From assembly GCF_000716445.1 (NCBI RefSeq), contig NZ_JNWK01000044.1:62001-126000 (forward strand): a DNA stretch of 64,000 nucleotides. Reading direction: 5' to 3'. The position numbers and the translations under genes were made by a program. Origin of the DNA: Streptomyces wedmorensis. GTDB taxonomy: Bacteria > Actinomycetota > Actinomycetes > Streptomycetales > Streptomycetaceae. This document shows, one piece after another, positions 26,822 to 35,551 of this stretch. Position 1 is the first letter of the stretch, and each line of letters opens with the position of its first letter. A model generated the notes under the pieces. The model had not been told where the DNA came from, did not search any database, and saw nothing but the letters and a program-made list of their open reading frames with translations.

Positions 26822-28181
26822 CCCGGTGTTCCGCCAGATGGGAGAGGACCGCGTGGTTCGCCTCCCAGCCGTCGGGGAACGAGACCGCGGCCCCCAGCTG
26901 GACCGGTTCCGTCGACGGATGCTCGTCGAGGAGCTCCGAGACGCCCGCGCGGCAGACCACCACACAGGCATGCCGGTGCCGGGAGGCGAGGACGCACAGC
27001 CGGCCCGTCTCCAGATGGAAGGCGGTGGCGTCCGGACGGCCGGACAGCGGGTGGAGGACGACCGTCACGTCGTACTCGCGGCCCTGCAGGCGGTTCGCCG
27101 TGTCCACCGTCACCCCGGTCACGCCGAGCGCGGCCAGCGCCGCCCGGACCGCCGCCGCCTGATCGCGGTGGGCGGTCCCGACCGCGACCCGGTCCGGAGT
27201 CAGCGCCACCGGCTGCTCCGACTGCTCCGAGACCGCGACCCCGCCCCGGTCGAGCAGCCGGCGCACGACCAGGGCGACCGCGCCGACCGCCTCCGGGTCG
27301 GTCCGCGGAGTGCGCCGGGCCGGCAGTTCGAGCAGGCCCCAGCCCGACTCGGCCGCCTCGTCGAGGACCCGGTCGGGCCCCGACCCGTCCGACGGCACCG
27401 AGAACGAGAGCTTCCGGTCCTCGGGCCCGGTGCCGCTGCGGAACGGAGTGAACGGGTAGAAGGCGTCCGAGACCAGCGGCGCCGCCGAGGCCGGCAGCCG
27501 CCACGACACCGGCAGCCGGTGCTGCGGCAGCTCCGGATTGTGCGCCAGGAGCGTGGAGACCGCGCTCGCCGAAGGGTCGTACGACAGCCCCGCCCACTGC
27601 TCCGCACCCACCACCGAGAACGGGTCGAGCTGCCCGGGGTCACCCACGAACAGCGCCCGCTCGAACAGCCCCGCCACCGCGAGCAGCGCGTCCGAGCGCA
27701 TCTGGTACGCCTCGTCGACGATCGCGTGCGCCCACGGCTCGACGTTCTTCACGTGCGCCCACTTGGCGGAGGTGGACAGGACCACCGGCAGCCCGGCCAG
27801 CTCACCCGCCTTCGCCGACTTCCGTACGTTGTCCAGGTCGTCGAGCGCCTTGTCGTACGGGTCGCTGTCGTTCGAGTGCAGCCGCCCCACCTCCAGGCCC
27901 GGCTCCTTCGCGGCCAGCCGCAGCACCAGGTCGTCCACCTGCGCGTTCGTCTGCGCCACCACCATCAAGGGGCGTCCCGCGGCGGCCAGTTCGAGGGCCG
28001 CGCGCACCACCAGGGTCGACTTCCCGGCCCCCGGCGGCGAGTCGACGACGACACCGCGCGACGAGCCGTGCAGGGTGTTCGCGAGGATGCCGGCCGTAGC
28101 CCGGCCCGCGGCGGCACCGGGGTCGAACGGCTCGACCCGCACCGCGGGTCCTCGCGGGTCACGTACGTCCTCGGGGATCAA
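26805..28181 (-). CDS. Superfamily 1 (Upf1/Dna2-like) helicase, gene 3 of a coupled cassette
   Basis: 458 aa, cytoplasmic. Walker A is DSPPGAGKST (47-56), motif Ia is VVAQTNAQVDDL, Walker B is IVDEAYQM (DE at 156-157), and motif III is GDPGQLDPF (180-188). Motif IV/V region is DRVAVGTAHRDQAAAV, then TVDTANRLQGREYDVTVV, and motif VI is CVLASRHRHACVVV. The order matches SF1B AAA_11/AAA_12 helicases of the Upf1/Dna2 type, without the usual large 1B/1C insertions. Its ATG overlaps the stop of the preceding gene by 4 bases, so expression is coupled. Confidence 0.85.
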   Translation of the reverse strand: MIPEDVRDPRGPAVRVEPFDPGAAAGRATAGILANTLHGSSRGVVVDSPPGAGKSTLVVRAALELAAAGRPLMVVAQTNAQVDDLVLRLAAKEPGLEVGRLHSNDSDPYDKALDDLDNVRKSAKAGELAGLPVVLSTSAKWAHVKNVEPWAHAIVDEAYQMRSDALLAVAGLFERALFVGDPGQLDPFSVVGAEQWAGLSYDPSASAVSTLLAHNPELPQHRLPVSWRLPASAAPLVSDAFYPFTPFRSGTGPEDRKLSFSVPSDGSGPDRVLDEAAESGWGLLELPARRTPRTDPEAVGAVALVVRRLLDRGGVAVSEQSEQPVALTPDRVAVGTAHRDQAAAVRAALAALGVTGVTVDTANRLQGREYDVTVVLHPLSGRPDATAFHLETGRLCVLASRHRHACVVVCRAGVSELLDEHPSTEPVQLGAAVSFPDGWEANHAVLSHLAEHRVSWTP

Positions 28182-29767
28182 AACACGTCCTCAGGGGTCA
28201 CGGCGTCGGGCAGTTCGACGGCGTCCGTGCGGGGTGGGCCGCCGTGGGTCCAGGGCGTCTCCTCCGGATCGGGCAGCTTCGGGCCGACGCGCTGCTCGTG
28301 CTCGAAGAGCGTCCAGGAGATCCGCTCGCCCTTCTCCGGCACGGAACCCTCCGCGGGCTCCCGCGACCGGCCCATGCGGTCCAGGACACGGAGCACCAGG
28401 GAGCCGTCCTCCTCGTGGCGCACGAACTCCGCCGCCTGCGGCTTCCCGTCGAGCGACCGGAACACCTTGGTCTTCTCGCCGAGGTGCGGCCGGTCGTCCG
28501 TGCGGACCGCGAGGAGCGGACGCGGCGCGGGCCGCTTCGACTCGGTCCAGGCCATCGTCACCTCGACCACCTCGGCGGTGAACGCCTCGCCCGCGAGCCG
28601 CCGACCGGCGAGCACCAGCGGGTCGTCCAGCGCCTCCTGCGCCTCCAGCTGGCCCTGCGCCTGCTCGCGGGCGGCGAGCTTGGAGGCCGCCGTCACGGCG
28701 TCGTCCCGGCGCGGCTGCGGCGGCTCACCGGCGGTGACCCGGTCGCGGTGGCCGGTGAAGGACCAGCGGTCGCGGGTCCAGCGGTCCTCGACGCGGGACC
28801 CCTCCGGCAGCTCCCGCAGCAGCCCGACCGCCCGCCACACGGCGTCCCAGGTCGGCTTCAGCTGCGACGCCACCAGCCGGCGCAGCTCCCGCTCGGCCGC
28901 GTGCAGCTCGCCCAGGCCCCGGTCGGCGGCCTCGCCGTCCTCGGCCGCGCCGAGCGCCTGCCGGGCCCGGTCGTACCGCTCGATCGCCGGTGCGAGGAGC
29001 CGGTTGTCGAAGGCCGGGTCGGTCGCGGGCCCGGCCGGCGGGCACAGCAACTGGCCCTGGGCGTCCCGGCCCACCTCGGCCCGCAGCGCCGCCTCGGCGC
29101 CCGGCTGCCCTTCGGTCGGATCGATCCAGGCCAGCAGCGCGCCCAGGTGCTGGTCCTCGAGGGAGGACTGGCCGGTCGCCCAGTGCCGGTTGAGCAGGTC
29201 GGTCGCCGCGAGCAGCAGCGAGGAGCCGGGCACCCGGGCCCGCTCGCCGAAGTGGGTCAGCCAGCGCCCGAGCAGCGGCACCCGCGGCGGCGCGGGGAAC
29301 GGCGTCTCGGGGTCCTGCTCGGCCGTCCGCCGGAACCGGGTGGACCGCCCGAGCAGCCGTACGTACTCGATGCCCGCCCGGCTCGGCACGATCAGCTGCG
29401 GCGCGTCCGCGCACAGCTCGACCTCCACCTTCACCTTCTTGCCGCTCTCGGGGTCGACCTCGTTGCGCTCCGCCGCCTCGACGACGTCCGTGAACGAGTC
29501 GACGTACGGCAGGACCTCCTCCGCCAGGTCGGCGAGGAACGCGAACCGCAGGTCCCGGTCCCGGGGCTGGGCCACCACGAGCAGCCGCGGCTCCTCGGGA
29601 TCGGTGCCGACGAGCGCGCCCAGCGGGGCGCCCGCCTCGCCGGCGGTCGTCAGCGGCACGAGGACGAGCGGCCGCTCCGACAGACGCCGGTGCCGCACGG
29701 TCGCGAGGGGCTGCGCCCGGCCCGACTCGACGGCCTCCATCCGGGCCAGCATGGAGATCAGCGACAT
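28178..29767 (-). CDS. Unrecognised 529-aa protein between a nuclease and a helicase
   Basis: No family recognised. It is soluble, acidic, with no signal peptide or TM. The first 330 residues look globular (SERPLVLVPLTTAGEAG, LRFAFLADLAEEVLPYVDSF, PQLIVPSRAGIEYVRLLG). A helical central part follows (EAADRGLGELHAAERELRRLV). The C-terminal 150 residues contain beta-type segments (FTAEVVEVTMAWTESKRPAPRPLLAVRT, SLVLRVLDRMGRS). It overlaps the nuclease gene by 10 bases and the helicase gene by 4, which strongly suggests one complex. Inferred role: bridging, clamp or DNA-binding subunit. Confidence 0.75.
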   Translation of the reverse strand: MSLISMLARMEAVESGRAQPLATVRHRRLSERPLVLVPLTTAGEAGAPLGALVGTDPEEPRLLVVAQPRDRDLRFAFLADLAEEVLPYVDSFTDVVEAAERNEVDPESGKKVKVEVELCADAPQLIVPSRAGIEYVRLLGRSTRFRRTAEQDPETPFPAPPRVPLLGRWLTHFGERARVPGSSLLLAATDLLNRHWATGQSSLEDQHLGALLAWIDPTEGQPGAEAALRAEVGRDAQGQLLCPPAGPATDPAFDNRLLAPAIERYDRARQALGAAEDGEAADRGLGELHAAERELRRLVASQLKPTWDAVWRAVGLLRELPEGSRVEDRWTRDRWSFTGHRDRVTAGEPPQPRRDDAVTAASKLAAREQAQGQLEAQEALDDPLVLAGRRLAGEAFTAEVVEVTMAWTESKRPAPRPLLAVRTDDRPHLGEKTKVFRSLDGKPQAAEFVRHEEDGSLVLRVLDRMGRSREPAEGSVPEKGERISWTLFEHEQRVGPKLPDPEETPWTHGGPPRTDAVELPDAVTPEDVF

Positions 29768-30918
29768 CCCGGGCCCTCCGTCCCCGCCAGGGCCTTCCCG
29801 CCCGGGAGCCCCGCCGTCGCCAGCGCCTCCGCGCGCAGTGACCGCGCCCGGCGCAGTGCCGCGACCGCCGGGTCCGCCGGATCGCCCTGCTCGCCGCGCG
29901 CCGCCGCGAGGACCGCGCCGACCGTCGTCAGGCCGCCGAGCTCGGCCCGTACCGAACGGCCCAGGGTCTCCACCGCGCCGGCCTCGCGGGCCCGCGACCG
30001 GCAGTGGAAGGCCAGCTCGCAGGCGGCCAGGCACTCCGGCGCGTACTGGTGGGGCACGCATTCCACGGACGCCGCCAGCTCCTCGGGCGAGCGCTCCGCC
30101 ACGTCGAAGCTGACGCCCTCCGGCACGGCGGCGGCGATCTCGTCGATCCGGGTCAGCCGGTCCAGCTGGCGGCGGGTGACCGACCGCTGCTTGCGCACGT
30201 CGACGACCGACGCGGTCGGCACGTTCGAGAAGTCCTTGGGGCAGACGAGGACGACCGAGTGCGCCACCCGCGCGCCCTCGGTGCGCGCCGCCACCCGTTC
30301 GAGCGCGAGCACGTACACCGCGGCCTGCCGGGCCGCCGCGCCGACCTTCGCCGCGTCGGCCGAACCGTCGATCATCGGGAACGACTTGATCTCCACGACC
30401 GTCCACCCGCCGTCCGGGCGGACCACCACGGCGTCCGGTTCCAGATAGACCGGCGAGCCCGCCACCTCCAGGGCGAGCAGCGGATGGTCGAGCAGCGTCC
30501 ATCCGCCGGACCCGGTCGCCTCCCGCAGCGCCAGCGCCGTGCGGGCCGTGCGGCCTTCGGGTCCGGCCGCCGCCAGATCGGGCACGGAGACCTCGCCCGG
30601 TTCCTCGGCGCCGATCAGGCGCAGCAGTTCACGGCCGCCGTCCGCCTTCACCTTCGCCTCGAAGGAGTTGCCCCGCACGATCGCGAACTGCGACTGGCCG
30701 AAGGGGGCCGGTGAGCCGAGCTTCGCGGCCAGCACGGACTTGTCGACCCCGGCGCCGTCGAGGAGGGCCCGCCGCCGGCAGCCGGGGTTGGCGGCCAGCG
30801 CCGCGAGGGCCCGCGCGTCCAGCGGGCGCGGCACGACGGCCGGTCCGCGCAGCTCAGCGAGCAATCGACGTGTCGTCTGCGGCGGTAGGGACGGACCGCT
30901 GTCCGGGGATGCGCTCAC
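29758..30918 (-). CDS. Cas4/RecB-like PD-(D/E)XK nuclease with probable Fe-S cluster
   Basis: 386 aa from a GTG; an in-frame TTG 10 codons earlier is less likely. Nuclease motifs: GNSFEAKV (83-90), EPDAVVV (Asp162), VVEIKSF (Glu176, Lys178) and QAAVYVLAL (Gln198, Tyr202). Cysteines sit where Cas4, AddB and Dna2 hold a [4Fe-4S] cluster: Cys47 in NPGCRRR before the nuclease core and Cys296, Cys300 and Cys306 in ECLAACELAFHC after it (Cys287 is an extra). It overlaps the PAP2 gene upstream by 65 bases and the next gene by 10. Likely a DNA end-processing nuclease. Confidence 0.8.
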   Translation of the reverse strand: MSASPDSGPSLPPQTTRRLLAELRGPAVVPRPLDARALAALAANPGCRRRALLDGAGVDKSVLAAKLGSPAPFGQSQFAIVRGNSFEAKVKADGGRELLRLIGAEEPGEVSVPDLAAAGPEGRTARTALALREATGSGGWTLLDHPLLALEVAGSPVYLEPDAVVVRPDGGWTVVEIKSFPMIDGSADAAKVGAAARQAAVYVLALERVAARTEGARVAHSVVLVCPKDFSNVPTASVVDVRKQRSVTRRQLDRLTRIDEIAAAVPEGVSFDVAERSPEELAASVECVPHQYAPECLAACELAFHCRSRAREAGAVETLGRSVRAELGGLTTVGAVLAAARGEQGDPADPAVAALRRARSLRAEALATAGLPGGKALAGTEGPGCR

Positions 30919-31690
30919 CCGGGGAAGTCTCCCATCCGCCACTGACAACGGGGGGAGCTTCCGGTTCCCGGCCCCGCCGCCCGGCGACCCGCGGCACGTG
31001 CGCGGCGAGGAACAGCCCCGCCCCCATGACGGCCACCCCGGCGACCGCGTCGAGCAGGTAGTGGTTGGCGGTCCCCATCACGACCAGCGCGGTGACCAGC
31101 GGATACGCCACCCCCAGCGCCTTCGCCAGTGGCGTCCGCCCGTACCGCCACAGCATCACCCCGCACCACAGCGCCCACCCCACGTGCAGGCTGGGCATGG
31201 CCGCGTACTGGTTCGTCATCCCGCCGAGCCCGCGCGGCGCGCTGGCCTCGCCGCCCCACCAGCCGTACGCACTGAAGTGCGCCATCGTGTCGGTGAAGCC
31301 GTACACCGGGTCGAGCAGCCGGGGCGGGCAGGTCGGCAGCAGGGTGAAGCCGACCAGGCCGAGGAGGGTGGAGACCATCAGCCAGGTGCGGGCGGACCGG
31401 TAGTGCGCGGGGCGGCGACGGAACAGCCACACGAGGATCGCCGGGGTCACGAGGTAGTGCAGGGAGGCGTACGCGAAGTCCGCCGGGATCCCCAGCGCCG
31501 GGACGTCCGTGAACAGCCTGTTCAGCGGGTGCTCGGCGTCGATCCCGAGCGCCTCCTCCCTCCGCAGGATCGCGAGCCCGTTCTCCACGGCGGCCGCCTC
31601 GTCGCCGCGCACGAGGAGCCGCCCGCCGGTGTACGCCGCGTACACGACGGCGATCAGCGACAGCTCGGCCCACCACCGTGGCTTGCCCAT
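30854..31690 (-). CDS. PAP2-superfamily membrane phosphatase
   Basis: 278 aa with about six TM helices. The PAP2 signatures are visible: the C2 motif AMPSLHVGW near 170 and the C3 motif MGTANHYLLDAVAG near 210. The KxxxxxxRP-like C1 is weak, as in the Aur1/Ipt1-like subgroup. It should dephosphorylate or transfer a lipid-linked phosphate at the membrane. The C-terminal 45 residues are cytoplasmic and Pro/Arg-rich, and the coding end overlaps the nuclease gene start. A functional link with the nuclease cassette is not evident. Confidence 0.85.
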   Translation of the reverse strand: MGKPRWWAELSLIAVVYAAYTGGRLLVRGDEAAAVENGLAILRREEALGIDAEHPLNRLFTDVPALGIPADFAYASLHYLVTPAILVWLFRRRPAHYRSARTWLMVSTLLGLVGFTLLPTCPPRLLDPVYGFTDTMAHFSAYGWWGGEASAPRGLGGMTNQYAAMPSLHVGWALWCGVMLWRYGRTPLAKALGVAYPLVTALVVMGTANHYLLDAVAGVAVMGAGLFLAAHVPRVAGRRGREPEAPPVVSGGWETSPGERIPGQRSVPTAADDTSIAR

Positions 31691-31833
31691 GGATGAAGTC
31701 CCCCCAGAAGATGTCCGCCCCGGGGAGGGGACGCCGGACGCCCCCGGGGGGTTGCCCGGGCGTCACCGGGAATTCGGCTGGGCGATGATGGGAGAGGCAC
31801 GTCCGCACCGTGAACCCCTGGAGCGTCCTTCCC

Positions 31834-32427
31834 ATGGCACCGCGCATCCTGCTCGCCCGGCACGGCCAGACCGAGTGGTCACTTCTCGGCCGGCACACCG
31901 GCAGGACCGACATCCCGCTGCTCGACGAGGGGCGGCGCGGCGCGAAGCTGCTCGGTGAGCGCCTGCACCGCGGATCCTGGCAGGGACTGCCGGGCGTCGA
32001 GGTCCGCACCAGCCCGCTCGTGCGGGCCGCCGAGACCTGTGAGCTCGCCGGTTTCGGCGAGCGGGCCGAGCCGTGGGACGCCCTCATGGAGTGGGACTAC
32101 GGCGCGTACGAGGGGATGACCCCGCCCGAGATCCAGGCCGTCCAGCCCGGCTGGTTCATCTGGCGCGACGGCGTCCCCGACGGCGAGACCCTCGGGCAGC
32201 TCTCGGACCGCGCCGACGAGGTCGTGAACCGGGTCCGCTCCGCCGACGGGGACGTCCTGGTCTTCGCGCACGGCCACATCCTGCGCTCCATCGCCGCCCG
32301 CTGGCTCGGCGAGGACGTGTCCTTCGCGTCCCGCATCCGCCTCGACCCGACGAGCCTCTCGGTCCTCGGCTGGGCGTACGGCGCCCCGGCGCTCGAGCGC
32401 TGGAACGACACCGGCCACCTGGAGTAG
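31834..32427 (+). CDS. Histidine phosphatase family protein (phosphoglycerate-mutase-like)
   Basis: 197 aa. The catalytic RHG motif is [10 protein letters not shown] near residue 8, and the second His is in [11 protein letters not shown] near 145. The acid residue lies in [11 protein letters not shown] and Arg in [12 protein letters not shown] soluble phosphomonoesterase of unknown substrate. The ATG at 31834 fits the GGAG 14 bases upstream; an in-frame GTG 24 bases earlier has no site. Divergent from the PAP2 gene. Confidence 0.9.
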   Translation: MAPRILLARHGQTEWSLLGRHTGRTDIPLLDEGRRGAKLLGERLHRGSWQGLPGVEVRTSPLVRAAETCELAGFGERAEPWDALMEWDYGAYEGMTPPEIQAVQPGWFIWRDGVPDGETLGQLSDRADEVVNRVRSADGDVLVFAHGHILRSIAARWLGEDVSFASRIRLDPTSLSVLGWAYGAPALERWNDTGHLE

Positions 32428-32542
32428 GACCGGAGGGCGCCCGGCGCGCCCGGCGCGCCCGGCGCCCTGTCGAGCCCGGACCGGGCCGACGCCGATCACC
32501 CGACGTCGATCGCCCGGACCCGCAGGCCGGCCCCGCCCGCAG

Positions 32543-32590
32543 GGTCCGCCCGGGTCCGCCCGGGTCCGCCCCGGTCCGCCCCGGTCCGTA
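32543..32590. repeat. Tandem 10-bp GGTCCGCCCG repeats
   Basis: About five copies of GGTCCGCCC(C/G) follow GC-rich (GGCGCGCCC)n sequence at 32440-32466, between the convergent ends of the histidine phosphatase and the XRE regulator. Probably slippage-derived; the first block can also fold as a terminator. Confidence 0.6.
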
Positions 32591-32597
32591 CGGATCC

Positions 32598-33884
32598 TCA
32601 GCGCGAGGCGAGGACCCGGTTCGTCTCGGCGAGCATGCCGCGGATGCGGGCCGAGGCGATGCCCTCCATGGAGTCCGCCACGCGCCGCGCCTCCACCGCC
32701 GCCTCGTCGAGACGCCCGGCGTACGCCAGGTCCTTGGCGAGGTGGGCCCGATAGAGCGCCAGGTTGCGGGCGAAGTGCGGATTCTGCAGGACCGTGGCCC
32801 GGTGGGCGTGGCGGGCCGCCCGCCCCCATTCGCCCAGCGCCGACCAGCACTGCGCCTCCAGGGCCTCCCGCTCCGGCTCGCCGAAGAAGGACATCCACTC
32901 GGGGTCGCCGTCGGCCGGACCCCGGTCGAAGAAGCCGTGGGCGCGGCCGAGGGCCTGCTCGCAGGCGGAGCGGTCGCCGAGTCCCGCCCACGCGCCCGCC
33001 TCCCGCAGCGACAGCAGCGACCGCAGCCGCGCCGAGTCCAGCGGCTGCGCCGCCCGCAGACCGGCCTGCGCCGCCCGCACCGCCTCGCGGTACCGGCCGG
33101 TGTCCCTGGCCAGGAACGAGGTGTTGCAGAACGCGTGCGCCTCCAGAGCCGCGTTCCCTGCCACGCGCGCGGTGGCGAGCGCCTCGGCGTAGTGCGAGCG
33201 CGCGTCCTCGTGGCGGCCCGAGTCGTGCGCCAGCCAGCCGACGGAGAGGGAGAGCTCGCCCGCGCCCGCGTGCAGCCGGTCCTCGGTGGAGCGGCGGCCC
33301 ATGGTGCCGGTGTCGAGCAGCGCGTACGCGGTGCGCAGCGGCTGGGCGGCGACCTTGTAGAGCCCGTCGGCGCCGTGCCGGTCGTCCAGCAGACGGATCC
33401 GCCGTACGGCGTCCTCGACGGCCCGCACCTCGGCCTCGCCGATCCGGTGGGTGCCGCGGGGGGCGGGGATCGCGACGGCGGGGCCGCCGAGTCCGAGCGA
33501 GGCGGCCGCCAGGGTGGCGGAGCCGCTCGTCATGAATGCGCGACGCAGCACGTCGCTCTCCTCATCGTTCCGGGTGGTGATGGTGGCGGGAGGCGCTGCC
33601 CCGGCCGGGACGGCCTGCCGCCGGCCGCGCACCGTCTCCCGCGCGGAGAACCCCAGGTCGGCGAGGCCGAGTCCGGGGAACATGTGCAGGAAGACCCGCT
33701 CGTACGCGTAGTTGGGGCAGCGGATCTCCCCCGCTTCCACGCGCCCGATGTAACGGGCGTCGCACGCGACCTGTTCGCCGATCTCCCGCGCCGCCCGGCG
33801 GACCGCCGCCGCGAACTCCGCCGGCGAGTGCTGTCCGCGAAGCCGGCGGAAGGCGAGATTGGGAACTGCCCGTGACGTCGCCAT
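32598..33884 (-). CDS. XRE-type regulator with C-terminal TPR-like region (NsdA-like)
   Basis: 428 aa starting MATSRAVPNLAFRRLRG. An N-terminal HTH at about 15-70 (SPAEFAAAVRRAAREIGEQVACDARYIGRVEAGEIRCPNYAYERVFLHMFPGL) is followed by a short hydrophobic Ala stretch near 150 and then helical TPR-like repeats (HAGAGELSLSVGWLAHDSGRHEDARSHYAEALATARVAG, ALEAQCWSALGEWGRAARHAHRATVL). The start motif and layout resemble NsdA, a negative regulator of sporulation and antibiotic production in Streptomyces. Direct paralogy is not proven. The divergent gene at 34107 is the likely partner. Confidence 0.8.
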   Translation of the reverse strand: MATSRAVPNLAFRRLRGQHSPAEFAAAVRRAAREIGEQVACDARYIGRVEAGEIRCPNYAYERVFLHMFPGLGLADLGFSARETVRGRRQAVPAGAAPPATITTRNDEESDVLRRAFMTSGSATLAAASLGLGGPAVAIPAPRGTHRIGEAEVRAVEDAVRRIRLLDDRHGADGLYKVAAQPLRTAYALLDTGTMGRRSTEDRLHAGAGELSLSVGWLAHDSGRHEDARSHYAEALATARVAGNAALEAHAFCNTSFLARDTGRYREAVRAAQAGLRAAQPLDSARLRSLLSLREAGAWAGLGDRSACEQALGRAHGFFDRGPADGDPEWMSFFGEPEREALEAQCWSALGEWGRAARHAHRATVLQNPHFARNLALYRAHLAKDLAYAGRLDEAAVEARRVADSMEGIASARIRGMLAETNRVLASR

Positions 33885-34106
33885 GGCGAGCCCTCTCCTG
33901 GTGCTGCCGGGTGTCCGGCGGCAAGAACGTACCTGCTGTGACCGGATGCGTACGCTGAGTTTGGCTACAAATCGGATATCTCGCCTGCGATCTGCCATGA
34001 ACTGCCATCCTTTGCGGCGGCATGGCGCCGTAGCCGTTGACGCGCACGGGCGTTGAACCGTAAAGGAGAGACGGCTCGTGTCTCCTCAGGAGCGAGGAGG
34101 GGTCCC

Positions 34107-34550
34107 ATGTCGGAGATCGGTTCGCAGTCGGCCACGCGGCACGCGTCCGCGCCGGACGACGACGCCCCCCAGTCCGCCGCCGAACCCTGGGACCTGGTCA
34201 CGGTGCCGGTCCGCCAGGGACTCGAGGCGGTCGACATCCTGCGGCGCGGCAGCGCCCCCGCCGTCGGTCCCGTCGTGCACGACGGGACCTGCGACACCCT
34301 GGGCTTCCTGGTGCCGCCCGGTACGGCCGCCGCCTGGGACATGCCGGGCAGCGCCTGTACGCGGACCTCGGGGCGCGGCCTGCGCCTTCCCGAGCTGCCG
34401 GAGCTGCCCGAGCCCGCGGGCGACACCCCACGGCCGGCCGGCTGGCTGCTGCCCCCCGGCGACACCGACCCGGTCACCGACCCGGTCGTCCTGCGCGAGG
34501 CGCTCGGCGAGGCGGCGCGGCTGATCGAGGCGGCCGACGGCTGTCGCTGA
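34107..34550 (+). CDS. Small hypothetical protein divergent from the XRE/TPR regulator
   Basis: 147 aa; the ATG follows GAGGAGGGG. Soluble and Pro/Ala-rich, with a conserved-looking core (WDLVTVPVRQGLEAVDILRRG ... HDGTCDTLGFLVPPGTAAAWDMPGS) and a helical end (VLREALGEAARLIEAADG). I do not recognise an enzyme motif. Proteins of this type are often annotated only as hypothetical in Streptomyces. It precedes a methyltransferase-fold gene by 66 bases. Confidence 0.65.
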   Translation: MSEIGSQSATRHASAPDDDAPQSAAEPWDLVTVPVRQGLEAVDILRRGSAPAVGPVVHDGTCDTLGFLVPPGTAAAWDMPGSACTRTSGRGLRLPELPELPEPAGDTPRPAGWLLPPGDTDPVTDPVVLREALGEAARLIEAADGCR

Positions 34551-34604
34551 GCGGCCCCGTGCGGCGGCGGGGCCCATCTCGGGCGGGTCCGTCCCGAGTG
34601 CCCC

Positions 34605-34610
34605 GATAAT
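34605..34610 (+). promoter_or_regulatory. -10-like GATAAT just before a GTG start
   Basis: GATAAT ends seven bases before the GTG at 34617 and no ribosome site is visible in between. This is the spacing expected of a leaderless transcript starting at the GTG. The -35 region is not clear. Confidence 0.5.
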
Positions 34611-34616
34611 GGGGCC

Positions 34617-35483
34617 GTGGCCAGGAACAAGCAGCGTGACCGGGCGGCGGCGGCCGTCTCCGTCGTCGAGACCGTCGACGGCGGTCTCGCCGAACTCATA
34701 CCCGACCGGGAACGTCCGCGCGGCTGGACGCTGCTCATCGACGGCGCCCCGCAGTCGCACGTCGACCTGGACGACCCGGCCCACCTCGCCTTCGAGTACC
34801 AGCGGCGCCTCGGCCACATCGCCGACCTCGCCGCCCCGCCGAACCGGCCGCTCCAGGTCGTGCACCTCGGCGGCGGTGCCTTCACCCTCGCCCGGTACGT
34901 CGCCGCGACCCGGCCCCGCTCCACCCAGCAGATCGTGGAGCTCGACGGACCCCTGGTCCAGCTCGTCCGCCGGGAACTGCCGCTCGACGCGGGCGCCCGC
35001 ATCCGCGTCCGGTCCACCGACGCCAGGGCCGGGCTCGCCAAGGTCCAGGACGGCTGGGCGGACCTCGTCATCGCCGACGTGTTCAGCGGCGCCCGCACAC
35101 CCGCCCATCTGACCAGCACCGAGTTCCTCGCCGAGGTGCGGCGGGTGCTGCGGCCCGGTGGCTTCTACGCGGCGAACCTGGCCGACGGCCCGCCGCTGAC
35201 CCATCTGCGCGGCCAGATCGCCACCGCCGCCGCCGTCTTCCCGGAGCTGGCGCTGACCGCCGACCCGACGGTGCTGCGCGGCCGCCGCTTCGGCAACGCC
35301 GTGCTGCTCGCCTCGGACACGGCGCTCCCGGTGGCCGAGCTGACCCGTCGGGTCGCCACCGACCCGCACCCGGGCCGGGTGGAGCACGGGCGGGCGCTCG
35401 CCGACTTCGCCGGGGGAGCGGCGCCGGTCACCGACGCGAGCGCCAAGCCGTCGCCCGTACCGCCCGCGTCCGTCTTCCGCTGA
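34617..35483 (+). CDS. Spermidine-synthase-like SAM-fold protein
   Basis: 288 aa from GTG. It has the Rossmann-like fold of the polyamine aminopropyltransferase/spermidine synthase family: HLGGGAFTLARYVAATRP (SAM-site-like glycine loop), IVELDGPLVQLVRRELPL, DARAGLAKVQDGWADLVIADVFSG and VLRPGGFYAANLADG. No N-terminal TM helices, so it belongs to the short soluble spermine/spermidine-synthase-like group. Activity is uncertain because the polyamine-binding acidic residues cannot be checked by eye. Confidence 0.8.
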   Translation: MARNKQRDRAAAAVSVVETVDGGLAELIPDRERPRGWTLLIDGAPQSHVDLDDPAHLAFEYQRRLGHIADLAAPPNRPLQVVHLGGGAFTLARYVAATRPRSTQQIVELDGPLVQLVRRELPLDAGARIRVRSTDARAGLAKVQDGWADLVIADVFSGARTPAHLTSTEFLAEVRRVLRPGGFYAANLADGPPLTHLRGQIATAAAVFPELALTADPTVLRGRRFGNAVLLASDTALPVAELTRRVATDPHPGRVEHGRALADFAGGAAPVTDASAKPSPVPPASVFR

Positions 35484-35551
35484 GACCGCCGGGCCCGTGC
35501 GACCGCCGGGGCCGGTACGCCTGCCGGTTCCGGGAGACCGCCGGGCCCGCG

